Assembly: GCA_030323885.1 (NCBI GenBank)
Contig: CM059199.1
Location: 34,418,590 to 34,482,589, forward strand
Length of the DNA: 64,000 bases
Reading direction: 5' to 3'
Source of the DNA: Branchipolynoe longqiensis
Lineage: Eukaryota > Annelida > Polychaeta > Phyllodocida > Polynoidae
Below are positions 11,164 to 22,573 of this stretch, in pieces (position 1 is the stretch's first letter; each line of letters opens with the position of its first letter). A program made the position numbers and the translations under genes. Under the pieces are notes generated by a model, which worked only from the letters and a program-made list of their open reading frames with translations, was not told where the DNA came from and did no database searches.

Positions 11164-11936
11164 CCAGTCTCACCTACCCGGACGAGCCCCGGATTTTTAG
11201 CCGGACCACCCCATGACCAGTTGCCTGGATTGTCCCGGACAAACCCGGATAAAATTGCTATTTTGGTCATTTTTGGCCTCGCGGTCAGATGGACCCATAC
11301 ATGCCACGGACTACAAGGCTAGATCACCCCGGATGAGACCCAGACAACCCCCGGACTACCCAGATTAGCCCCAGACAACCCCCAGACGAGCCCCGGACAA
11401 CCCCCGGATGATAACCTGAAATGCGGGACTCATCATGGGGTAGTCTGTGAGTAATATGTGGTCATCCGTGGCTATCCATGACAATCCATGGTTAATATGT
11501 GGTCATCCGGTGTGTCCGGGCCTTATCCGGACAGTCTGGGAGTGGTCCGTGGCTATGTCGGGGATAGTCTGGGCAAGTCATGGGCTGGTCCGGGTTAAAC
11601 TGTAGCTAAAACGTGGCTCATCCGGCGTGAAACAGCCCTGGACTGGCCCAGAAGTGGCACAGACTGATGCCGGTCCATCCCCGGACTTACCCGGACCACC
11701 CATGGATTACCCCCGGATCATAACCGGACAATGCCGGATCGAGCCCAGATAGCAAAATGCCCCAGACCACCCCAGATGTTTTAAACATTTTTAAACATCC
11801 GGGGCGGACCCGGGACAAGGCCGGACCAGCCACAGATCACGCCGGATCATGCCGGATCACCAAGGACCAGCCACGGATGAGTGATGGATCATGGTCCGGG
11901 GCTCGTCCAGCCGCTGATCCGGGTAGGTGGGACTGG
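11164..11936. mobile_element. TIR-7 element rich in CCGGA motifs
   Basis: The left end CCAGTCTCACCTACCCGGA and the right end (reverse complement CCAGTCCCACCTACCCGGA) are inverted repeats. The right copy has about 12 extra bases before CGAGCCCCGGA resumes. The interior holds dozens of CCGGAC/GTCCGG and CCCGGAT motifs and no transposase frame. Superfamily unknown to me. Confidence 0.75.
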
Positions 11937-12099
11937 AGATTTACTGAGCCTCATTACACTCTTACATGGGTCTCCCTGGGAATGGACCGGGCTCTAAGTG
12001 ACCCTCAGAACCACTTAGTTAGATTCAAACGACGTCACCAGAAATAGGAGCAAACCAAGTGCTAACATTAACCCTAATTGCACTTCATTTGACCTCATT

Positions 12100-12250
12100 T
12101 GCGCTGGCGTATTTTAGCTTAAAGTTGCATAGTCCACATGGTTTAGAGCTTTTGTGATTTTCTGAGATAAATACATTAAATTAAGCAGTATGGCTTACTT
12201 TATTTTACTTTGAAGAAACTGTGACCTTAAATGACAAACTTTGAAGATAG
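12100..12250 (-). mobile_element. TIR-3 fragment
   Basis: On + it reads TTAAAGTTGCATAGTCCAC followed by TTTGTGATTTTCTGAGATAA, matching one terminus of the TIR-3 family in reverse orientation. The other end is lost. Confidence 0.55.
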
Positions 12251-12478
12251 TTGATCTGAAAATATGGCAAATGAACTTTGGTGAGCACACAACTCATTCG
12301 GCGATCCCGTCTGGTCAAGGCCTCCTTTTCATAGGTTTCATTCACTCTGTTAATGTTGTTTCAGTTAACCCTCCTTGGGATTTGATAGGAGAATGGATTT
12401 CTGGGTTTCTGCAGTATGAACTTTATAAAACTCTTGACCCAAGTCGGCATAAGTTGACCGCATTCGTCAACACCAACT

Positions 12479-12802
12479 GACCAGACGGAATGGCCGAATG
12501 AGTTGAGCGTTTCTTTCCTGTTTTTGGTAGATTTTCGGATTCAAACCCTGGTCAAGTCAAACCAATGATGTACAATGTCTTACTTGTCACTTCCTAGCCA
12601 GGTGCTTGGCATTATTAGGATAGGGCAAGGACCGGTTGGCTCAGTGTCAGGATAAGGTGACTGGGTGGGATAGCAGGTCATGTTGCTGTTGGCCTGGTCT
12701 CCCAGTCGGGCAGTACTATAAAGTGTTGCCATGAGTGTGTACTGTCACAAGTCAGGACCTGTCCTGATATGACCTTAGATGTTGCCAGGACGTAAAAACA
12801 CA
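12479..12802 (+). mobile_element. SINE-A (h2 + beta)
   Basis: Head GAATGGCCGAATGAGTTGAG, diverged B box GGATTCAAACCCTGG, complete beta body and tail. It lies immediately before a same-strand SINE-B1. Confidence 0.85.
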
Positions 12803-12822
12803 CAAAGAAAACCTAATGGCGT

Positions 12823-13130
12823 TCTCTGTGGTGGAGTGGTTCGAGTGGCTGACTTTTTTCTAGGTCAGACTCCTAATCTGAGGGTCGGTGGTTCGATTCC
12901 CCGTGCCCCCAGTTCTGCCAATTTGGATTTCCACCGCTGTGTATAACTTACCGCGTCATCAAAGGCTGGTTGCTCTGATACCATGTCTATGTGGTGTGGG
13001 AGGTTAAAAATCCCTTGGGTCGGTAAAAGTGTAGGCCCAGGCTTTCTATCGACCAGCAGTGGAATTAGGAAGACCAGTCGTATATGACTGAAATTTCCCC
13101 TGCTTAAACAACTAATGGACCAAAAAATAA
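12823..13130 (+). mobile_element. SINE-B1 (h3 + alpha), full length
   Basis: Starts GGCGTTCTCTGTGGTGGAG, showing the true 5' extent of the h3 head. It has the internal TTTTTT, B box GGTTCGATTCCCCG, body, then the switch at TATCGACCAGCAGTGGAA to tail alpha and CAACTAATGGACCAAAAA. Confidence 0.9.
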
Positions 13131-13149
13131 ATAAAAAAATGGGAAAGCA

Positions 13150-13250
13150 GTAATAAGTCGCCATGAGTGCGCACTGTCGCAAGTCGACACCCGTCCTGAT
13201 ATGACCTGACATGTTGCCAGGATACAAAACTCCAACAATCAACAACCAAC
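13150..13250 (+). mobile_element. SINE-A tail fragment
   Basis: Only the last ~100 bp of the beta body (GTCGCCATGAGTGCGCACTG ... CAGGATACAAAACTCC) with a CAAC-rich tail. Confidence 0.8.
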
Positions 13251-13387
13251 CACACCCATCAGAGGGCGTCCTAGTCCACGTTGAGGCCTGACCAGACCTC
13301 CCCCCCCCCACCACCACCACCATCACACACTCACACACCCCACAACACCAGACAGGCACGTCGCTGGACATGACGTCACCATGGTAA

Positions 13388-13570
13388 CGTCGTGTTTGCT
13401 GACCGGAGTGCCCCTGGCGGGCGTCACGGGTACTTCCACCTGCTCTCTGAGTGTGTGCTTCAGGATGCACGTCGTGTTTGCTGACCGAAGTGCCCCTGGC
13501 GGGCGTCACGGGTACTTACACTTGCTCTGTAAATGTGTGCTTCAGGATGCACTTTGTTTTTGTTCGCCGG
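13388..13570. repeat. 82-bp direct repeat, two units plus a partial third
   Basis: CGTCGTGTTTGCTGACCG recurs at 13388 and 13470, and a decayed copy starts near 13552. Units share GTGCCCCTGGCGGGCGTCAC and GTGTGCTTCAGGATGCA. Open frames through it are repeat-derived. Confidence 0.85.
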
Positions 13571-13805
13571 GGTTTCATTAATCTGGGAGGTACGGGGTGG
13601 CGGGGGGGGAATGGCATGGATCTGGCTTGGGGGAGGGGGTATATTGGGAGGGGGGGTGTTCAATGCTTTTAAGCAGCATCCTGCCTGTCTACGCTTGGAG
13701 AATAATTATGTCAGCACTTGGTGTAATATGCATGGGCATGGTTTCGAGTTTAGTCAACAGGTGGTTTGTTAATTTGTTTGGTTTTGGGAGTTTTACCTTC
13801 TGGCA

Positions 13806-14065
13806 AAATGCAATGTCATATGAGGACGCGTACCGACTTGTGACAGTACGCACTCATGGCGATAGGGCAAGGATTGGTTAGCTCAGTGTCAGGATAATGT
13901 GAATGAATGGGATATCGGGTCATGGTGGTGCCGGCGGACTGATTTCCCGGTGGGGCGGCACTATAAATTCTCCATAAGTTTGCACTATCACAAGTTGTTA
14001 ACCATCCTGATATGACCTTAGATCTTGCCAGGACATAAAACTCCAACAACCAACCAACTATAGCA
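13806..14065. mobile_element. Fold-back SINE-A: minus tail fused to plus body
   Basis: 13806-13862 is the 3' part of the beta body on minus. It joins directly at about 13862 to the 3' two thirds of a beta body on +. Both heads are missing. Confidence 0.8.
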
Positions 14066-14362
14066 AAATGTGGCAGGAGAATGACAGAAGTTGAAGATGT
14101 AGTGCCTTTACCCCGTGTATCCGCACTCTTTTAAGGTCCGCACACTTTCTTTCATTATCGCCCAGAATATATGCAAATATGTATAAATGCTGGTTAATTC
14201 TATACGCTATGAGATTGTATCAGATATATGGATAGTGATAAACCCTTCATCGCATGTACAAAGCTATGTTATGTCCTCCCCCCCCCCCCTCTACTGCGGC
14301 CTGCGGGGTCCAGGTGTAGCAGGAAATCGCAAACCTGTAAATCGCAAACCCCCACTTGTGAT

Positions 14363-14426
14363 TTCCTAGGAAATTGCAAACCCCCATACCATATATGGGC
14401 ATTGGGGGTTTGTCATTTCCTAGGAA
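14363..14426. repeat. Imperfect palindrome, ~28-bp arms
   Basis: TTCCTAGGAAATTGCAAACC at 14363 is mirrored by GGTTTGTCATTTCCTAGGAA ending 14426, around an ATATATGG centre. Further GGAAATTGCAAACCCCC-like pieces flank it at 14330-14360 and 14441-14460. Confidence 0.8.
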
Positions 14427-15031
14427 GTCACATATCCCCCCTGGAAATTGCAAACCCCCCATGTTTGGCAGTCTCTATTGTAATGAAAACATCTATGCGA
14501 TAGTCCAAATCGTGTATTCAGACCACACATGCGCTGAAAACGGCCTTTATTCACAGATGTCACCACTGTGTCCATTCTAAAGGCCAGGTAAAGAATAGTC
14601 AGATTCCAGTACCCATGTTGTCCACTAGGTGGCGACCTCTGTTGAACCAAAGGTCAGGGGACCAGGCTAGGTAAAGAAGTGCAGCAATATCCTGGTATTA
14701 TCACTCAGTTTCAGGATCGGCAATGTAAAAAATGAGAGGAGGAGTAGAGTGTCTGGAGGCAGGAGGGCGAGTGGCTTGAGGCGGCCTCGGGGCTGGCTTT
14801 AAGGGAGGGAAGCGCGGGAGATTAGGTAATGGCCAACGGCTGGAGGAAGAGGGGGGGGGGGTCCTCCCTCGCCTCGCATCAACCACAATGCAAGCATTAC
14901 GACCAAAGGCACGGAAGGGAATTACATGTTTATTACTCCAGTATCTACTGATTAGGTGCCTTACTCTATGTATGGCCCTCCCTCTGATCCGTGACGCTCT
15001 ACTGTGTCATTGGCGCCCGAGAATCTTTGTA
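14427..15031. other. No gene seen
   Basis: Contains a purine-rich GGAGGAG/GCGGGAG stretch at 14735-14880 with a G run near 14851. Frames there are proline/arginine-rich shadows. Confidence 0.5.
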
Positions 15032-15112
15032 TATGTCGTGTGGGTAATGAAAATGGGAAATATTGTGCCTAGACCAGGATTCAAATACTTGCTCAGCTCC
15101 CTGATTAAATCA
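15032..15112 (-). mobile_element. SINE-D fragment
   Basis: On + GTCGTGTGGGTAATGAAAAT then GGGAAATATTGTGCCTAG and a decayed B box. This is the SINE-D tail plus the end of its tRNA-like part. Confidence 0.65.
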
Positions 15113-15172
15113 CGCCATCCACACCTGCCTATATATCCTTGTCTAAAAGGTTCATGTAGATTACTACATATC

Positions 15173-15640
15173 AATCAATCAATAGTTCCGTCCTCTAGTC
15201 GAGGGTTGGATGCAATGGTTCTCCACATGTCCCGATGGTGTGCTGTTCTGATAGACTGTGAATAATTCAAGCCTGTCCACTGTGAAATATTTGTAAACCA
15301 TGATGTTCTTGGTCTCCCTCTCCCTCTCCCTCTGCTGCCATTCACCTTCCCTTCCAACAATGTACGGTATATTGAACTCTGCTGAATGATGTGGCCAAAA
15401 TAAATAAGTTTCTTTGTCTGTGTAGTGGCAAACAAGCTTTTTTTAATTTTTTATTTTTCTGAGAACTTCTTTGTTGGTGATATTCTTTGTCCATGATATT
15501 TTCATCATCCTTCGATAAGTCCACATCTCAAATGTTGCTAAACGTTTGTACATTTTCTTAGAGATTGTCCATGTCTCAGCCCCATACATTAGAGTAGACC
15601 ACACATAACACTGAAGAATATGCTTCCTTGTTTGTATTAA
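15173..15640 (-). pseudogene. 5'-truncated LINE, C-terminal end of its reverse transcriptase polyprotein
   Basis: The minus-strand frames encode, in order, a CYVWSTLMYGAETW-like block, an EMWTYRRM block, FGHI, EGK, RGRPRTSW and WRTIASN blocks. These are typical of the tail of non-LTR retrotransposon polyproteins. A frameshift lies near 15440-15450 in an A/T run. The catalytic YxDD is upstream of the truncation and absent. The 3' end is a TTGATTGATTGAT tetranucleotide tail at 15173-15185. The same order and tail occur at 38843-39650. Confidence 0.75.
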
Positions 15641-15850
15641 TATACTACATATACCTAAAGATAATGATATAATTGCTTGCCTTGGAACAGGTTGTTTAAT
15701 GATTCTCCTGCTGTATATAGTTATTAATAATGAATGTACATTAAGCGATACACGTCAGTACAAAGGTAGGGACTATCGAAGGAACTGTGCAATAACATCG
15801 GATCAACTTGTGTCACTGCCACAAGAGGAAATAAATAACACACCAGTTTA

Positions 15851-16618
15851 ACTTTACAACCAGCCAGTTCCTTTTGAATACATCTACTGAACGTTACAAC
15901 CAACCAGTTCCTTTTGAACATATCTACTGAACTTTACAACCAACCAGTTCCTTTTGAACACATCTACTGAACTTTACAACCAACCAGTTCCTTTTGAATA
16001 CATCTACTGAACTTTACAACCAACCAGTTCCTTTTGAATACATCTACTGAACTTTACAACCAACCAGTTCCTTTTGAACACATCTACTGAACTTTACAAC
16101 CAACCAGTTCCTTTTGAATACATCTACTGAACTTTATAACCAACCAGTTCCTTTTGAATACATCTACTGAACTTTACAACCAACCAGTTCCTTTTGAACA
16201 TATCTACTGAACTTTACAACCAACCAGTTCCTTTTCAATACATCTACTGAACTTTACAACCAACCAGTTCCTTTTGAACACATCTACTGAACTTTACGAC
16301 CAACCAGTTCCTTTTGAATACATCTACTGAACTTTACAACCAACCAGTTCCTTTTGAATACATCTACTGAACTTTACAACCAACCAGTTCATTTTGAATA
16401 CATCTACTGAACTTTACAACCAACCAGTTCCTTTAGAATACATCTACTGAATTTTACAACCAACCAGTTCCTTTTGAATACATCTACTGAACTTCACAAC
16501 CAACCAGTTCCTTTTGAATACATCTACTGAACTTTACAACCAACCAGTTCCTTTTGAACACATCTACTGAACTTTACAACCAACCAGTTCCTTTTGAAAA
16601 CATGTACTGATTTATTCA
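15851..16618. repeat. 40-bp minisatellite, ~19 units
   Basis: Unit CAACCAACCAGTTCCTTTTG + AATACATCTACTGAACTTTA (written in two halves). Units start every exact 40 bases from 15861 to 16581 with no indels, differing only by substitutions such as AATAC versus AACAC. No spacers, so not CRISPR. Confidence 0.95.
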
Positions 16619-17094
16619 GAGAAGGTAGCACAGGGTAATAATACAACTCATTGGAGTTAGTAATGTGTGCCTGATTCATTCAATCTCTCCATTGTTACTG
16701 AATGGATTGCGAAGATTGGAGCCTAAACAAAACTGACAAGCACAATAAGAAACATTTTCAATTCAAATTCGGTGAGAATGATTCTCAAAATCTATTCTCA
16801 ATTCGCGAATTTTATGAATGATTTGGGGAGGATACCGGAATAGCCTATGATCTATCAGCTGTTCCCTTCACCCTCAACTGCCCCGGGAATAACACCTCCC
16901 GACTCCCGCCATCCCCGCGCCTTCCTGGCTTTCCGAGTGCTTCACTTCGCAGCAGTCATCCAGGTCAGCAGCACACCTTCCGCCATTTCGGCACCCACCC
17001 ACCCTCTTTCTTTATCCAACCATGCACCAATGACTGCCAATAATTCCCCGTCACCTCCACCTTAAGGCTTTACCTTATCACCTCTATATAACCT
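16619..17094. other. No gene seen
   Basis: AT-rich to 16840, then a C-rich stretch (16855-17065) with a short open frame and no domain. Confidence 0.5.
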
Positions 17095-17096
17095 TT

Positions 17097-17398
17097 ACCA
17101 GACGGGATGGCCGAACGAGTTGAGGGCCCGTCTCCCGTTTTTGGTAGATCGTGGGTTTGAACCCCGGTCGATTCAAACCAATGACTTACACAATTGATAC
17201 TTGTCGCTTCCGAGCCACCCACTCGGCATTAATGGGATAGGGCAAGGAGTGATTGGCTCAGTGTCAGGATAATGTGACTGAGTGGAATATCATGTCATGG
17301 TGCTGGCGCCCTTGTCTTCCAGAGGGGCAGCCCTATAAAGTTCCCATGAGAGTTCAGTGTCACAAGTCGGTACCTGTCCTGATATGACCTTCGATTTT
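17097..17398 (+). mobile_element. SINE-A (h2 + beta), first half of an inverted pair
   Basis: Head GGATGGCCGAACGAGTTGAG, B box GGGTTTGAACCCCGG, beta body to GATATGACCTTCGAT, then runs straight into a minus-strand copy. Confidence 0.85.
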
Positions 17399-17606
17399 GA
17401 TCTCATATCCCACTCGGTTACATCGTCCGGGGACTGAGCCAACCAGTCCTTGTCATGTCCTATTAATACCAAACACCAGACTAGGTGGCAACAAGTATCA
17501 ATTTAGTAAATTATCGGTTTTACCCAGCTGGGATTAGAACTCCCGACCTTCCGCAGGGGAAGCCTGCGTGCGCTCTTACCAATTGCGGCCACCGCATCCA
17601 GTCAGA
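17399..17606 (-). mobile_element. SINE-A (h1 + part of beta), second half of an inverted pair
   Basis: Begins within the beta body at CTCATATCCCACTCGG and reads to an h1 head (CCGCATCCAGTC on +). It lacks its tail, so the pair is fused body to tail. Confidence 0.8.
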
Positions 17607-17868
17607 TCGGTGGTTTAGTTTAGAGGTGGAAAAGGGGGGAGATGGACATAAATCAAATACGAACGACAGCAACCGCTGCCTGACAGCACTGATGGGGAAA
17701 AACTAAAGTGGGTCACACAAAAATAACATGGCCGCCGACTGTTGAGAAAAGAAAGAAGGAGAGCTGCAGGGATGGACAGCGTGGATGGAAGCTAAGTGCG
17801 TAGCGCTTGTCAGAAGAAGATGGAGGAGCTACACGATAGTATCATCGGCCATCAAGAGGCTTGGACGA

Positions 17869-18135
17869 GGTTGGGGGGAGGCTGGAGGAGGCTGGAGGGA
17901 GGCTGGGAGGAGGGTGGCGGAGACTGGAGGAGGCTGGGGGGCCTGGAGGAGGCTCAAAGAGGCTGGGGTAGGCTGGAGGAGGTTGGAGGAAGCTGGAGGA
18001 GGCTGAAGGACGCTGGGGGAGGCTGAGGGGAGGCTGGAGGCTGAGGAGGGGCTGCGGGGGCTTGGGGCAAGCTGGGGGGAGGCTGGGGGAGGCTGCAGGG
18101 AGGCTGCAGGGAGGCTGGAGGAGGCTGGAGCTCAG
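17869..18135. repeat. G-rich GGAGGCTG minisatellite
   Basis: Imperfect copies of GGAGGCTGGAGGAGGCTG with runs of three or more G, so the plus strand may fold into G-quadruplexes. Frames in every phase are open and glycine/proline-rich; these are artefacts. Confidence 0.9.
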
Positions 18136-18163
18136 CTTCTTTGTGTGTGCTATGACACTTGCT

Positions 18164-18922
18164 AATAGACCTATTTCATATGACGTCAGCATGGGTATTT
18201 AGGTCAGAGCGCGCTCTGTTTGGCTGCAGGATGACACACTGTCACACTGCAAACTCAATGGCTATGAGCAATCTTCATACAGAAATATCTCTAAAACCTA
18301 GACACAAACCGCTTGGAACACATATAGAAAACATATTCAATGAATAGGTTATATTAAATGTATAAGGGTAGGGTTCTGCATTTCTATTAATTTTGAATAA
18401 AACGTATGTTTTGCACTGCACATATCGGCAAACTCAGTGCGTTGTCAATGGCCCTGAGCAATCTTCATACAGAAAAAGTGAAATATCTCTAAAACACACC
18501 ACCTAAACACAAACCGATTGGAACACATATAGAAAACATATTCAACGAATAGATTATATTAAATTTATAAGGTTAGGGTTCTGCATTTCTATTAATTTTG
18601 AATAAAATAGACGTTTTGCACTGTGCGTACGGCAAACTCAATGCATTGCCAATGGCGGTCAGCAATCTTCATACAGAAAAAGTTAAATATCTCTAAAACC
18701 AAACCACCTAGACACAAACCGCTTGGGACACAGCTAGAAATCATATTCAACGAATCGATTATATTAAATTTATATGGTTAGGGTTCTGCATTTCTATTAA
18801 TTTTCAATAAAATTAACGTTTTGCACTTTGCATACCGGCAAACTCAGTGGCAGTTAGCATTCGTTCTGCAGCCAAGCTGCACGTGCATACACAATGTTTA
18901 CAAACATTGAAAGGGGTCTATA
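18164..18922. mobile_element. TIR-8 element, copy 1, three internal tandem repeats
   Basis: Short inverted ends: AATAGACCTATTTCATATG and (reverse complement of right end) TATAGACCCCTTTCAATG. Between them a 180-205-bp unit recurs about three times, marked by GGCAAACTCA ... GCAATCTTCATACAG ... ATATCTCTAAAAC ... GGTTCTGCATTTCTATTAAT. A perfect TGACGTCA (CRE-type) site is 10 bp inside the left end. No transposase frame. Confidence 0.75.
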
Positions 18923-18947
18923 AAGTGGGCAGTAACGATGGTGATGA

Positions 18948-19300
18948 TGGGTGGTTGGTTGTTGATTTTTGGAGTTTTACATCCTAGCAACATCTAAGGT
19001 CATATCAGGATGAGTAGCGACTTGCGACAGTGCGCACTGTCACTTTATAGTGCTGCCCCACTAGCAGAGCAGGCCATTAGCACCATGACCCGATATCCCA
19101 CTCAGTCACATTATCCTGACGCCGAGCCAATCAGTCCACGTCCTATCATAATAATGCTGGGTGCCTGGCTAGGAAGCGACATCTATACATTTTTAACTCA
19201 TTGGTTTGACTCAACCAGGGTTCGAACCTGTGCGTTTAAATCCCCCGATCTACCAACATGGGAGACGGACGCTCAACTCATTCGGCCATCTTGGCTGGCA
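18948..19300 (-). mobile_element. SINE-A (h2 + beta)
   Basis: Complete minus-strand copy with its TTTTGGAGTTTTACATCC tail on the left and h2 head on the right. An extra B-box-like duplication GGTTCGAACCTGTGCG precedes the head. Confidence 0.85.
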
Positions 19301-20160
19301 TCCTGGTAAGAGTAGTGGTTTATGGAAGGTTCAAATCTGGGAACTAGGTTGAGCTGCGGCAACACAATTAACAACGAATCAGCTGGGTGATTGATTAATG
19401 AACTACATGCTGACACTTTGACGTCAATTCACAGGTAGAATTGCTCATCTGGGTTTTGCTGTCCTGTCTGCCAGGGACCTCCCCAATTGCGCATCACCTG
19501 AACATCCCTGATGGAGCTAATTAATTAATTACAGTTGCATATTCTGATGAAACCATAACATTGTCAAAACAAAGGCATTGACCTAGATTTGATCCTACGT
19601 ATCCAATTTAGATTGGTCTGTGCTTATTATACACTTAGTGCGGCAAATAAAGGGATACTATATATATATGGATATATATATATTCCTCCCAGTGCACCAT
19701 AGTCCTGTGTTATTTAAATTTAAATTATTAAAACTGAATTATCAAAATAAAAAGAGAAAAGAAATGGAAAACAATTTATTAAAGTAAATTGTGATGAACG
19801 CTCATTTGTTATCATTGCTCACGGACACAGCTGACTCAGAGGCATGACTGGGTTAATCAAGGCTTTTATTAGGGTGCTGCCTGCCCGACGGCATGTACAT
19901 TGACTGTGTATCATCGGCCAAGAAGTAAACAAGCGAAGGCCCCGATATATTGGGAAAATGAAATGTGATGAGGGCATATGAGTCATGTGAACAATTTAAC
20001 AAATGAGTAATCAATTACATTAAAGTACAATAGCAATAGTTAATGATAAAAATATGAGATAACAGTAAAGGGTAAATTATCAGAAATGTGACATTTAAGT
20101 AGGTGTGATCTGTCAACTGCGCGGGTGTCAGTCGCTCATTAGATGGTATTCTTTATTTTT
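19301..20160. other. No gene seen; partial TIR-3-like piece
   Basis: 19510-19640 matches the left third of TIR-3 (CCTAGATTTGATCCTACGTA). A TATATATGGATATA microsatellite lies at 19660-19685. The remainder is AT-rich and featureless. Confidence 0.45.
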
Positions 20161-20564
20161 TAGTTTAAATGCTTGATTGGTTTTTGGTGTTGTTGATTGT
20201 TGTGGGCACAATCAACTGCAGGTGTGGGTGGGTGGGTAAAATTGGAGGTGGGAAGTGGTCAGTGCGGGCGTTTGGAGAAGATTGACCAGCTTCGGTGGCT
20301 CCGGAAGACCCCAGGATAGTGCCTGGCCATGATGGCTGGCAGGAGTTGTTATATAGGCTGGAGGGGGGAAGATGGCTTCCCCCCCTCTCTCCCCCCTCAT
20401 CACTCCCTCCCCCCCCCCCCACCACCACCACAGTAGTGGCAGGGGGGGAGGGCTTCGGCCTTGAGCCTGCCATGTCCAGCAATGACACCGAATGAGCGAC
20501 CTCGCTCATTCAAGACCATTGCTGGGGATTAGGTGACAGGAAACAAACACAAAGCCAACACCTG
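20161..20564. other. Low-complexity C/CCA-rich stretch
   Basis: Contains CCCCCCTCTCTCCCCCCTC and an ACCACCACCACAGTAGTGG segment near 20380-20440. Frames are repeat-driven. Confidence 0.5.
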
Positions 20565-21025
20565 TCACTGCTGTCACACCTGCTACTACTGTCACACCTG
20601 CCACTCCTGCCATACCTGTCACACCTGCCACGCATCTCACAAATGTCACACATGCTACAGCTGTCACACCTGTCACTCCTGTTACAGCTGCTACTCCTGC
20701 CACACATATCACTCATGTTACACATGCCACACATGTCACAAATATCACACATCTCACACCTGCCACTCCTGTCACTCATGTCACACCTGCCACACATATT
20801 GCACCTGCCCCGCATGCGACACCTGTCACACATGTCACACCTGGACCTCCTGCCACATATGTCACACATGCCACACATGTCACACCTGTCACATATGTCA
20901 CACTTGTCACACTTGTCACATATGTCACACTTGTCACACTAGTCACACCTGTCACACCTGACACATCTATCATACATGTCACACCTGCCACACCTGCCAC
21001 ACCTGCCACTCCTGCGACTCACAGA
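20565..21025. repeat. 9-bp minisatellite (TGTCACACC and variants)
   Basis: About 50 imperfect copies. Because 9 is a multiple of 3 the translation repeats Cys-His-Thr, giving a spurious 142-residue frame on +. Confidence 0.95.
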
Positions 21026-22247
21026 TAGACACCCCCATCACTCCGCCCTCCACCATTACCTCACTGGCCAAACCTGCCAGCCAGTGAACCTTCTTGCAGT
21101 TACTGTACCGTATGGTAAGGAACCATTGGACCATTCTTTGGTCACGTGGTTAAGTCCGACCATGATGTCGTCATAAAGTGTGACGTGGTGATGCAATGTC
21201 AATCATGAAGTGATTTGTTCTGATTTAACGGTACTCACATAACCTCATGTAATATGTGATCAGTATGACGGCAGACTTTGTACAAGACCCTAGTCCTGTC
21301 TCAGTGTTGCAGTGTTCATGACATAAGACCCCGGTGGTCTGAGTGCTGATTTCAAGTGCTGGTCTGGAAATAAAGCCTCCCCAGTATCGTCTCTCGTGAG
21401 CAATGACTTAAAGTCATTTAATTTTAAAATGGTTGTAATTACTTAAATTAATAATGATTAAATTGAATTATTAAAATGGGTGTTACGATTTACTTCTAAG
21501 TATTACCGTTGATGAAGGATTGGAGTGTATTTAATAGGGTCAAGATATTATATATTGTATGACTTACTACTAAGTGTTACCCTTGAAATGAAAATATTTA
21601 AGGGGGTCAAAATATTATATATAATTCTGAAAGATCATAGAGTAAGAACATAACTAAATATTCAGTAAATTGTTAAATATATTACTATCCTTCTCCATTA
21701 AAGATCCAGAAAAGAGCTTTGTCATTTGTGAGATTTTGTGTTGGAAGAGAAAGCTACCACTAGAAGTTAGCAACAGTTCTGGGAATTCTGGTCTGGTGAA
21801 ACAGTCGATAAAATATGAAACTTAAAATGTTTTACTCGATAATCAAATATTAATTAAACCCGCCACAACATGTTTACGAGAGCGGATAGGAAGCCCCGGT
21901 TGAACATTGTTTCTTTTCTCAAACTTTCAGTTTTCACAAACATGTATTCAGAAGTGTAAATGGCGGACGGCTCAATTTGCCGTTGGCAGACAGTGAGCTG
22001 ATGCTGAGCTAATAGACAAGACAATTATTTTGTTTCAGGTCAAATGGATGTTCCAGAAGTGATGCTCATGTCTGCGAAAAGATGCATAAACCATTCATAT
22101 CGCCCTCACCATCACACAATAACAGATAAATTTGACTAGTAGTATTCTTGTTATTTTGTGTTGGTTTTGTTTTGTAGGGGGGGATGTAAATAGGTTTTAT
22201 TCTTCAAAATAATACATTTCTGTATGGAGTATATTTCTGAGCTGGTT
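21026..22247. other. No gene seen
   Basis: AT-rich from 21400 onward, with short duplicated phrases such as GGGGTCAAAATATTATATAT at 21537 and 21603. No domain-bearing frame. Confidence 0.55.
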
Positions 22248-22573
22248 AGTTGTTGAAGTTGTATGCTCTGGCTGCATCTAACATCATATCAGAATGGGTA
22301 CCGACTTGTGACAGTGAACACTGATGGCAACTTTATAGTGCTGCCCCACTGGGAAATCGGGTCACTGGCACCATGACCCAATATTCCACTCAGTCACGTT
22401 ACCCTGACACTGAGCTAACCAGTCCTTGCCCTATTCTATTAATGCCGAGAGCCAGGCTAGGAAGTGACAAGTATCAATTTGATAAGTCATTGGTTTGACT
22501 CGACAGGGACCCGAACTCCCGATCTACGGCACGTGAGATCCCCGCTATACAGATTCGGCCACCGCACCCGGTG
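22248..22573 (-). mobile_element. SINE-A (h1 + beta)
   Basis: On + the tail side reads CATCTAACATCATATCAGAA, the body is complete, and the h1 head ends at GATTCGGCCACCGCACCCGG. Confidence 0.85.

Noticed and set aside
15851..16618. CRISPR-like regular spacing
   Set aside because: Units are contiguous with no unique spacers, and the context is eukaryotic.
20510..21009. Cys/His-rich frame suggesting a metal-binding protein
   Set aside because: A 9-bp DNA repeat gives Cys-His-Thr in phase; no start context or non-repeat sequence.
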